NCBI GenBank assembly: GCA_017417465.1
Contig: JAFPZD010000142.1
Coordinates: 1-64,000 of the forward strand
Reading direction: 5' to 3'
Source of the DNA: Prevotella sp.
GTDB lineage: Bacteria > Bacteroidota > Bacteroidia > Bacteroidales > Bacteroidaceae
DNA length: 64,000 nt
Shown piece by piece: positions 42,101 to 48,437 of the stretch. Numbering within the stretch: position 1 is the stretch's first letter; every line of letters begins with the position of its first letter. A model generated the notes under the pieces. The model saw nothing but the letters and a program-made list of their open reading frames with translations. It did no database searches and had not been told where the DNA came from. The position numbers and the translations under genes are program-made.

Positions 42101-42588
42101 CTGCTCAGGTTCGACCAACGGCCGGCTACCCTGCCTTCACGCCACAACACCAGCTCATTGGTACTGGCCATCCACAGTCCGCGTTCCGTGTCTTTAGCGA
42201 GCGCATAGACGGGCGGGTGGTTGCTTGTGTTGTCAGTATAGTCCAGCAGGTTGAAGTAAGGCTTGTCGGCACTGATAAAGTCCACGCCCGTGCTGTGGTT
42301 GCCCACCCAGATGTTGCCGTATTCGTCTTCGACGATGCTGCGAGCGTTAAGCGACGAATGGTCAATGTTCAATGATGAATGTTCAATGTTCAATGATGAA
42401 TGATCAATGTTCAATGATGAATGGTCAATGATTTTCACCCCTCCGATGTCAGTGGCCACCCATAGTGTGCCATCGCCCATCTGGCGAATGTCGTAGACGT
42501 TGTCATCATAGCTGTCAGCGACGCTGGTGACCTTCGTGAACGTGCCCGTCTCAGGACTGAAGATGGCGAGCCCCGTGTCAGTCCCCAC
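39172..42588 (-). CDS. Hybrid two-component system sensor/regulator, C-terminal part after an amber codon
   Basis: 1138 residues: most of the two-component propeller (repeated LWVATD, IWVG and LWMATDGG motifs), a Y_Y_Y domain, one TM helix (WWAYTLYALLIMAAAAYAI), HisKA with FFTNITHELRTPLTL, HATPase (NNFLSNAVKYTEQG, VADTGYGIPPEA, GTGIGLALVKAL), a receiver with Asp in DIIVSDIMMPRLNG, and an AraC-type helix-turn-helix ending in MKKKK. This is the HTCS architecture that controls polysaccharide loci. A four-fold IDHSSLN insertion (42346-42429) sits in the propeller, and a PSAPPAAVPSASPATVPDAS block (40104-40180) sits inside the HATPase just before its last strands. The reading frame is open to the 5' part except for one TAG. 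Confidence 0.9.
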   Translation of the reverse strand: MGTDTGLAIFSPETGTFTKVTSVADSYDDNVYDIRQMGDGTLWVATDIGGVKIIDHSSLNIDHSSLNIEHSSLNIDHSSLNARSIVEDEYGNIWVGNHSTGVDFISADKPYFNLLDYTDNTSNHPPVYALAKDTERGLWMASTNELVLWREGRVAGRWSNLSRMRREYAYPRCMMVDHSGAVWIGIDDQGVYRFDKRAAADGRTAPFSYIPITPDGSDIHTFAENRDGSVWIGAEFGVYLYADGKATRQENISQTLHAPATCIMETAPHNLFVATLGDGVYAINLLTKQTRHLTTHDGLPNSKINQAIRDDHGALWMATDGGLVRLEDPVRLEGISVYGHDQGLTDCHVLALQQDRDGRIWMTTYAGVACFDKSNEKFYNYNHLDTHQTGGFSIGAAVAADDGTICFGSASGVCQFSPQQMGSTRALADIQIIACEAYNPVGSNTEILQLVPDASRQVRTTYRSNTLRLTFTVRNFAQTDQVDYAYMMKGMDNKWYDIGNDHDVVFRGLRPGHYTFILRAKLRSQDWEKARQTMLAITIAPPFWRTWWAYTLYALLIMAAAAYAIRSYKRKLTWRNTLELERRESMHQQQLNEERLRFFTNITHELRTPLTLILGPLDDLMEDSGLPQQSRKRVAMIQRSAQRLRNLINEILEFRKTETQNRRLTVARGDIGQFVREICLNFKELNRNPKVQIVCNIDDNLPPLWFDSEVITTIMNNFLSNAVKYTEQGTITTTVKAEGDHLTIAVADTGYGIPPEALSHVFERYYQAKDSHQASGTGIGLALVKALAELHEAQVSAESHQPQPCPSAPPAAVPSASPATVPDASPSGSTFTLTLDIHNSYPNALHKEDDANEELEAEHKQLADPYSEASPSSQLPLLLVVEDNIDIRQYIAESFSDDFRILQAENGEEGVQIAKEHIPDIIVSDIMMPRLNGIQLTRQLKGDLRTSHIPIILLTAKTTDEDKEEGYDSGADSYLTKPFTAKLLASRLQNLLTARRRLAEYITQNTTSDRVSGVFAASTTPQNAIPQLGRLDREFLDKLNAIIRDNIMSQDIDLPFVTDKMAMSHSTFYRKVKALTGMTATEYIRKFRLQHCYQLLESGNYNVNQAAMMTGFNQMAHFRETFKKEFGILPSEVMKKKK
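40104..40180. repeat. CCCGACGG-type element in frame in the sensor kinase
   Basis: Contains CCCGACGGAGATGCGTCGGG (40107-40126 region) and GGCACGG(C/T)GG units; on the coding strand it reads PSASPATVPDASPSG, the same peptide type as in the GH2 gene. Confidence 0.75.
42346..42429. repeat. 21-bp repeats coding for IDHSSLN in the sensor propeller
   Basis: Four units of ATTGACCATTCATCATTGAAC (coding strand) with small changes. 84 bp, 28 codons, in the same reading frame as the copies in the GH2 gene at 57196. Confidence 0.85.
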
Positions 42589-43260
42589 CTAGATGCGTCG
42601 GTTACGGTCTTGATAGATACATCGCACGTTGTTGCCTGGCAGGCTGTGGTCGTCGCCGGCCTGGTAAACATAGTTCGTAGACAGACCGTTGTCGATGTTC
42701 ATCACCGTCATGCCATGCTTGCTGTGGCCTATGTACAGGTGCCCATGCCCGTCGTCCATAGCGCATCGGTTGGGGTAGGGGTGCGATATCTCGACGTTGC
42801 TCACGGTGAACGTCGTGCAGTTCATGTGCTGCAGTGCTCCGTTTCCATAGACAACCCAAAGTCCCCCGTCGTCTGACAGCACCATGTCGTTGATGCTCGA
42901 CTTTACGAGCCCATCGTCAGTGTCCAGATGATGCACAAGTCCGCTTTCAGGATGATAGGCAGTCAGCCCCCTCTCTGTGCCAATCATCATGTTGCCAGAA
43001 GGCTGATGCCAGCAAAGGGCGGTGATGAGCTGCCCTGCCATCAGGTCGGTCATCATCGGTTGGCAGGTGTTACCCGCTATCCTGTTGACGCCCGACTCAG
43101 TGGCCACCCAGACATACCCCTGCCCGTCGATAGCGAGAGAGGTGACAAAGTCGTTCGACAATCCGTTTGCTGAGCTGATATGCTTGGTAGGGCCAGTCAC
43201 CTGTGCCGCGACGGGCTTCAGCGACCATAGTGCGCATGCGATTATCACTATCCACTTCAT
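42589..43260 (-). CDS. Hybrid two-component sensor, N-terminal part ending at an in-frame TAG
   Basis: 223 codons: signal peptide (ends LKPVAAQ) and the first propeller blades (YVWVATESGVNRI, LWVVYGN). The sequence reaches CIYQDRNRRI and stops at TAG (42589-42591), then continues in the same frame with VGTDTGLAIF. The propeller motif is IWVGTDTGL, so TAG stands where TGG (Trp) is expected. Joined, the two parts give about 1362 residues, a normal HTCS length. Either a nonsense mutation, a base-call error, or (least likely) read-through. Confidence 0.88.
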   Translation of the reverse strand: MKWIVIIACALWSLKPVAAQVTGPTKHISSANGLSNDFVTSLAIDGQGYVWVATESGVNRIAGNTCQPMMTDLMAGQLITALCWHQPSGNMMIGTERGLTAYHPESGLVHHLDTDDGLVKSSINDMVLSDDGGLWVVYGNGALQHMNCTTFTVSNVEISHPYPNRCAMDDGHGHLYIGHSKHGMTVMNIDNGLSTNYVYQAGDDHSLPGNNVRCIYQDRNRRI

Positions 43261-43295
43261 TGGGGAGTTAGGGGGAGTTAGGGGGAGTTAGAAGT
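43258..43295. repeat. GGAGTTA repeats before the sensor gene
   Basis: Three to four GGAGTTAGGG units lie in the 50-bp gap between the TonB receptor and the sensor. Confidence 0.7.
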
Positions 43296-43310
43296 TAGGA
43301 GTGATTGTCA

Positions 43311-45182
43311 TTAGAAGTTGATATTGACGCCGCCCATGAACGTTGCACGCGGCATGGGGTAGCCGAGGTTGATTTCGTAGCTCTGAGCTAGGAGGTTCTC
43401 GCCACGTACCCAGAGGGCGAGGCTCTTGCAGAGGGCATAGTTGACGGTGGTGTTGAGTAGGCAGAAGTGCTCTTTCTGCTCATTGTCGCCGATAGCAGTG
43501 TACAGGCCGTTAACGTATTGCAAGCCTGCGACGACACTCCACTTGCGGAGGTGGTAATTTGCGCCAAGGAAGCCCTTGTAGGTGGGTGCAGCCACGATGG
43601 GGTTCTCCATGTGGAGCCATGAGTGGTTGGTGCTCAATGCCCAGTGGTTGTCAATGCGATACTGCGCCTCAAGCTCCAGACCATAGTTTTCTATTTCGCC
43701 TGTGTTGACGTTCTTCCGATTAATGGTCTGAATCATGTTGTCACCTTTTATATAAAACAGGTTGGCGCCGTAGTTGAAGTGTCCCAACCGCTGCCGCCAC
43801 GACAGTTCATAGTTCCATAGTCGCTCAGGTTCCAGGTCGATGTTCGAGGGCGGGTAGAGATACATCTCGCGCATCGTCGGGTTACGAAAGCCTTTGCTCA
43901 CCATCGCTTTGATTTCGCCCGTTGTGCTGGGACGCACGACAATGCCTGCCTGTGGAATCCACTCCGTTCCAGTGATGCTGTGGTGGTCTACGCGAATGCC
44001 AGCGTCGACGGTCAGCCAGCCTACGATGTCCTGACGGAAGTCCACGTAGCCTGCAATCTCGTTGCGATAGGACCGCCCACTCTGCTTGTTGGGCGTTTCA
44101 AGTATTTCGCCTGTCTGCTTCGAGGTGTAATAGGCGTTGCCATAGATGTGCATGTAGTCTAAACCGACTGTCAGACGGTTGCCCTCGAACAGCTGTGCGC
44201 TCTGATACCACGAAACGCCTGTCAGTGCATCTTTGGAGCGGAAGTAGCGTTGTGTGGGCTTGGAGGCGTCGGTCGTTCCATCGTCAATCTTGTGGCGTCC
44301 GAAGTTGCTGTAGACGCTCAGTGAGCCGCTCGTACGGCCGTAGCGGTTCTCAAGGGCTGCCGAAACGACGCCTCTGGTGATCCACTGGTCGCCATCGAAA
44401 AGGGGTGCCGACGTGGGGCCTGGATAGGAGGCGTTGAAGCGTGTGATGTCGGCGTCGACATAGGTGTTCCAGTGGTCACTGAGGTCGTAGCCCAGCTTCA
44501 GGTAGCCTCCGTACTGCTCAAAGCCCATTCGCGGGCGATGGTTGTCAGTGTGGTTATACTGAGCCGCAATGGTCGACGAGAACTTACCGCTGCGTATCTG
44601 GTTCGAGGCTTCCGTCTGCACTGTGCCGTAGCTGCCAGCCCCCAGGTTGATTTGCGTCTTCCCACCATCTTGGTGCATGGCGCGTGTCACGATGTTCAGC
44701 ACGCCGCCCATGGCGTTAGAGCCATAGAGTACAGAGGCAGGGCCACGCAGCACCTCCACACGGTCGGCCATCAGCGTCTGGTAGCTGTCGCTGATGGGGT
44801 GGCCGTAGATGCCCTGATACTGCGGATGACCGTCGATGAGCACAAGCAGCTGGCCTGCACCGCCCGTGATGCCTCGCAGGTTGATGCCTCCTGCAGCCCC
44901 CGTCGACACGCCATAGCCCATCATGGCGCGTGAGGTTACGACTAGGCTGGGCACCTGTTGCATGGCCGTGGGCAGTATGCTGGTCTGCTGTTGTTCTGTC
45001 AGCCTCTGCCGATCGATGACAGTTACTGTCATAGGCAGATGTCGCACGTCTACTGCATTGCGTGTGCCTGTCACTACGACCTCCTGGATGGCGAGCGAGT
45101 CTTCTGCTTCTACCTTTTCGGCCACTGCTGTGTTGACGGTAGCGATGGCCATGAGAGGGATTAGGAAAGATGTTTTGTTCAT
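43311..45182 (-). CDS. TonB-dependent outer-membrane receptor
   Basis: 623-residue receptor: signal peptide, TonB-box region SLAIQEVVVTGTRNAVD, plug (VTVIDRQRL, ADRVEVLRGPASVLYGSNAMGGVLNIV) and a C-terminal barrel ending ATFMGGVNINF. It lacks the N-terminal carboxypeptidase-like domain of SusC proteins, so it belongs to the BtuB/CirA-like group. It overlaps the PL22 gene by four bases, implying joint expression and perhaps uptake of oligogalacturonides or a cofactor. Confidence 0.92.
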   Translation of the reverse strand: MNKTSFLIPLMAIATVNTAVAEKVEAEDSLAIQEVVVTGTRNAVDVRHLPMTVTVIDRQRLTEQQQTSILPTAMQQVPSLVVTSRAMMGYGVSTGAAGGINLRGITGGAGQLLVLIDGHPQYQGIYGHPISDSYQTLMADRVEVLRGPASVLYGSNAMGGVLNIVTRAMHQDGGKTQINLGAGSYGTVQTEASNQIRSGKFSSTIAAQYNHTDNHRPRMGFEQYGGYLKLGYDLSDHWNTYVDADITRFNASYPGPTSAPLFDGDQWITRGVVSAALENRYGRTSGSLSVYSNFGRHKIDDGTTDASKPTQRYFRSKDALTGVSWYQSAQLFEGNRLTVGLDYMHIYGNAYYTSKQTGEILETPNKQSGRSYRNEIAGYVDFRQDIVGWLTVDAGIRVDHHSITGTEWIPQAGIVVRPSTTGEIKAMVSKGFRNPTMREMYLYPPSNIDLEPERLWNYELSWRQRLGHFNYGANLFYIKGDNMIQTINRKNVNTGEIENYGLELEAQYRIDNHWALSTNHSWLHMENPIVAAPTYKGFLGANYHLRKWSVVAGLQYVNGLYTAIGDNEQKEHFCLLNTTVNYALCKSLALWVRGENLLAQSYEINLGYPMPRATFMGGVNINF

Positions 45183-46537
45183 TTGTTTTGGTTGTTTGTG
45201 TTGGTATATCTGTCGATGAGATGCTGTGGCAGCCGAACGATACAGATGTTCATCGATCGGCCATCGTCAGCGAGCATTGCCGACTGTATTTCTATTTCTG
45301 TGCCATCGGGCTTAATGGTGGGGTGCACATGGTCGCGCGCAGTGGTCTTATGCCCAGCTGTGAGTAGGATGCGCTCGCCCGTGTGACGGTCGATGAGCCA
45401 CAGCTCCCGCGCGAAGTCGTCGCCTGCTACCCAGTGTCCGTCCTGTGAGCCTGCTACGTGCCAGAAGTTGTCGCCAGGCACTTGTCCCTCGAGTGTCAGG
45501 CAGCGCGTCCGCATGTTGACCACTGCAATACCCGTGGCATATTCCTTCGTGCCGGATGGCCCCCAGTCGTCGGACATGGCAAATGACTCCAGACCGTCGA
45601 TGCTCTTCGTAGCTTCGCCCTTGATGGGACGGTGGCCAATGATGGCAATCACCAGTTCGTCCTCACTGATGACAGCCTCGTGGGTCACCCAGTCGTGCTC
45701 CGTCTCGCGATAGATGGGCCTCAGGCCTGTGCCGTCGGCATTGCATATCCACGTGCGCTGTGGCGCCTTTCCCCCCGTCTCCCAGCAGAAGATGACCTCG
45801 CCCGGATGCCAGGGATTGCCCTGAATGTGGCCCACCTTGAAGTGGACGGCCACTACAGGTTCGGCTTTTCCCGTGTGTAGATCCATCTTTCCGATGCCAC
45901 CAGGCCCAGCGCCCATGTTGCGTGGGCCGAAGTTTGGGGCTATGGGTTGGTCGATGGGCATCTGGCGGGCATAGTCCTTGTCCAAGCGGAAGTAGACGAA
46001 GTCCTCGCTGCCATCGAGTGCCATGTCGCCCTCGCTGCACATGTCGGCAGGGATAACACCACAGATGCGCTCGTAGGCGGCCTTGCCTTTCAGCGTGCCC
46101 GCCTCTGAGTCGGCAAATAGCCGCTCGAGATTCACCTCAACTACTTGCATGCCCGTGCGTTTGCCGTCTTTGTCGTTAACGACGCGCATGTGGTAGAGGT
46201 TCATCGACTTACGTGCTACACAGAGCATGCCGGTGAAGCCTCCCTCGGTTACCTGCACGATGTCGCCTGTCTCCTCGTTGACGGCCATGGCCTCGCCTGG
46301 TACGCGGTCGGAGCGGAAGATGACCCAGCGGCCATCACTGGTCCACTGGTTGTGTGTCTGATAGATCTTGGAGTCGCCCGTTCCGCTTTTTGTGGTAAGG
46401 AAGACGAGCTCGGTGCCTGTCTTTGGGTCGTTGATGACTTTGCGCTCTGAGGGGAATCGTCGGCCCATCTGCGCCAGCAGTGGTGTAGCGCAGAGCACTG
46501 CCAGTGTGATGAGTATTGATTGGGTTAGCTTTTTCAT
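45179..46537 (-). CDS. Oligogalacturonate lyase-like protein (PL22 family)
   Basis: 452-residue exported protein (signal peptide ends TPLLAQ) with a seven-bladed propeller of the PL22 type. Diagnostic stretches include GTGDSKIYQTHNQWTSDGR, VGHIQGNPWHPGEVIFCWE and KTTARDHVHPTIKPDG, with His residues fitting Mn binding. It would cleave short unsaturated oligogalacturonides in the periplasm. Its neighbours (GH105, GH2, pectinesterase-like) support pectin breakdown. Confidence 0.85.
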   Translation of the reverse strand: MKKLTQSILITLAVLCATPLLAQMGRRFPSERKVINDPKTGTELVFLTTKSGTGDSKIYQTHNQWTSDGRWVIFRSDRVPGEAMAVNEETGDIVQVTEGGFTGMLCVARKSMNLYHMRVVNDKDGKRTGMQVVEVNLERLFADSEAGTLKGKAAYERICGVIPADMCSEGDMALDGSEDFVYFRLDKDYARQMPIDQPIAPNFGPRNMGAGPGGIGKMDLHTGKAEPVVAVHFKVGHIQGNPWHPGEVIFCWETGGKAPQRTWICNADGTGLRPIYRETEHDWVTHEAVISEDELVIAIIGHRPIKGEATKSIDGLESFAMSDDWGPSGTKEYATGIAVVNMRTRCLTLEGQVPGDNFWHVAGSQDGHWVAGDDFARELWLIDRHTGERILLTAGHKTTARDHVHPTIKPDGTEIEIQSAMLADDGRSMNICIVRLPQHLIDRYTNTNNQNK

Positions 46538-46540
46538 TAT

Positions 46541-46597
46541 TAGGGGAGTTATGGGGAGTTAAAGGGAGTTATGGGGGAGTTAAAGGGACGATAGCTT
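46541..46597. repeat. GGAGTTA array with defined end
   Basis: Four GGAGTTA units ending GGAGTTAAAGGGACGATAG (46576-46594), in the gap between the GH105 and PL22 genes. Confidence 0.85.
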
Positions 46598-46609
46598 GGA
46601 GTGGATGGA

Positions 46610-48079
46610 TTAGAATCTAATGACTCCGTCGTAGTTGAAAATGGGCTGGTCGGTAGGCACCTCGTTGTCGTAGAAGTGCACGGCAGAGTCGTTAAGCTTG
46701 GGGTGCTGCTGCTTCAGCAGTTTGATGATTTCGGCGCCTGCCCAGATGACGGGGCCGTAGCCGTGGGCGGCCATTACGTGGACGGGTCGGTAGGCGTAGA
46801 AGGCAGCATCGAAGCCCATGCCCGTGCCTACACAGACGTTTGTGACCTGTCCCTTCTCGTTGACTTGTGACTGTAGGGCGTGCCATCCCAGCAGGGCGAC
46901 AGGCCCGAAGGCCTTGGCATCGAACCAGCCTTGGTTGATGGCGTGGGCGAGACAGTAGGTATAGATGGCCGTGGCCGAGGTCTCGAGGTAAGTGTCGTTG
47001 CGGTCGAGCAGTTGGTGCCAGAATCCATCGTGGTGCTGTAGTCGTGCCAGCCCTGCAGCGTGCTTGCTGAGCAGGTTGAGAATGGACGACCGCTGGGGGT
47101 GGTCGGCAGGGAGCACGTCGAGCACTTCGCACATGGTCAGCAGTGCCCAGCCATTGGCTCGTCCCCAGAAGAAGGCGGGGTGGTAAGTTGATAGGGAGGA
47201 GTTAGGGGGAGTTATGGAGGAGTTAAGGGGAGTTAAAGGGGCGATAGTTGAGGGTTGTGGAGATGAGGTCTCAACCCAGCCGTGGCGGAAGAGTCCCTGC
47301 TCTTCTACCCACATGCGGCTGGCAAATAGCAGAATCTGTCGGGCTGCCTCGTCGTAATAGTGCTGTTCGCCTGTCAGTCGTCCCATGTAAGCCACAGCGG
47401 GTATGCCCATGAACATGTCGTCGAGCCATACCGTGTTCTTCTGAGGACGCAGGCGCGCGAAGGTGCCATCGCTGAGACGGTACTCCTTATTCATGATATA
47501 GTCGACGTAGTTGTCGATGAGTGGTCGAAGGTTTAGCTTTTCGCTTAGCATGGCCTTGATCATCGAGCAGCACACGGCTCCTGCATCATCGAGGGCATGT
47601 GGGTCGATGACGCGCCTTATGTTTCGGTCGATGTCCTTGTTGTCGGCATAGATTTTCTGGAACGCGGGAGCGATGTCGGCCAACAGTTGGTGGCGCCTGA
47701 CTACGTAGTCGCGGTAGGCAGGGTCGCCTGTTGCTTGGTAGGCAGCCAGCACGGCTGAGTAGGTGACTCCCCACTCATAACTGGTCAGTCGGAAGCCCCC
47801 CTGTTTCAGCTGCGTGTTGGCATTGATGTCCTGTAGGCGTGTCACTTCGTGTCCTGTCGACTTGTCGACGAGCATTGCCGGTGTCTCTGCGTCGATGTAA
47901 TGCAGCACGCGGTCTATGGTCTGTTTGACGCTCTCTGTCGTTGGCACGCCATAGCTTACTTGATAGGCAGGCTGCATCAGGTGCAGTGGCGTGTTGTTGT
48001 CGTTCACCTGCTGTGCGCTGATGGGAACGAGCCCTCCGCATGCTCCAATGATGCATGATAAGATTAGTTTTTGTTTCAT
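46610..48079 (-). CDS. GH88/GH105 unsaturated glucuronyl/rhamnogalacturonyl hydrolase with an in-frame repeat
   Basis: About 489 residues with a signal peptide (ends VPISAQ). It is an (alpha/alpha)6-barrel hydrolase removing unsaturated uronic acids from pectic oligosaccharides: LTSYEWGVTYSAVLAAY, WLDDMFMGIPAVAYMGRL and HPAFFWGRANGWALLTM are GH105 hallmarks with the catalytic Asp in LDDMFMG. Residues about 268-298 (47184-47262), SSPQPSTIAPLTPLNSSITP and following, are translated from a GGAGTTA array and lie between WVETS and HPAFFWGRANG, a block that is contiguous apart from a short loop in relatives. Start ATG 48079; an upstream in-frame extension lies in the promoter. Confidence 0.9.
   Translation of the reverse strand: MKQKLILSCIIGACGGLVPISAQQVNDNNTPLHLMQPAYQVSYGVPTTESVKQTIDRVLHYIDAETPAMLVDKSTGHEVTRLQDINANTQLKQGGFRLTSYEWGVTYSAVLAAYQATGDPAYRDYVVRRHQLLADIAPAFQKIYADNKDIDRNIRRVIDPHALDDAGAVCCSMIKAMLSEKLNLRPLIDNYVDYIMNKEYRLSDGTFARLRPQKNTVWLDDMFMGIPAVAYMGRLTGEQHYYDEAARQILLFASRMWVEEQGLFRHGWVETSSPQPSTIAPLTPLNSSITPPNSSLSTYHPAFFWGRANGWALLTMCEVLDVLPADHPQRSSILNLLSKHAAGLARLQHHDGFWHQLLDRNDTYLETSATAIYTYCLAHAINQGWFDAKAFGPVALLGWHALQSQVNEKGQVTNVCVGTGMGFDAAFYAYRPVHVMAAHGYGPVIWAGAEIIKLLKQQHPKLNDSAVHFYDNEVPTDQPIFNYDGVIRF
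47184..47262. repeat. GGAGTTA array in frame in the GH105 gene
   Basis: Four GGAGTTA units with the end GGAGTTAAAGGGGCGATAG (47229-47247, one change from the intergenic copies). No stop in the host frame. Confidence 0.85.
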
Positions 48080-48110
48080 GTTGTTGTGGCTTTTTTGTAG
48101 TTTTGCGTGG

Positions 48111-48118
48111 CAAAGGTA
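48111..48118 (-). promoter_or_regulatory. -7 element of the GH105 gene
   Basis: Minus-strand TACCTTTG, 31 bp before the ATG. The divergent 48080-48437 stretch holds this promoter, the SusC promoter and a repeat; I could not identify an HTCS binding site. Confidence 0.65.
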
Positions 48119-48248
48119 CACATTATTTATTATATAATGCGTATTCTTCAGCCATTTTTTTCGTCAATGCGCATACGTTAATCAGTCATGCTGAGAATCT
48201 GCACCACATTTGACGAATATCTGTCGGTTTCCATTCTGTTCTTCTCCT

Positions 48249-48256
48249 TACTTTTG
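48249..48256 (+). promoter_or_regulatory. -7 element of the susC-like gene
   Basis: TACTTTTG about 180 bp before the SusC start, leaving a long leader. Confidence 0.5.
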
Positions 48257-48379
48257 CGGTCGAAAAGCGACATGGGAACACACAAGTATTGTTTAATTAG
48301 TTAAATATTAGTTGGTATTTTGAAGAATAGCTGTTGGCTCATTAGGGTAATAAAGATTGTTTGTCAGGATTGAAACGAA

Positions 48380-48421
48380 TCATTCATAATTCACAATTCA
48401 TAATTCATAATTCACAATTTT
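48380..48421. repeat. AATTCACAATTCATAATTCAT repeat
   Basis: Five AATTCATAATTCAC-type units directly before susC; the inverse form lies at 53706-53742 inside a decayed gene. Confidence 0.75.
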
Positions 48422-48437
48422 AAAAAAACTATTGAAA

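Noticed and set aside
42589..42591. Stop-codon recoding (amber read-through)
   Set aside because: Other genes in the window end normally at TAG (for example 229-231 and 27524-27526), so TAG works as a stop. Mutation or error is simpler.
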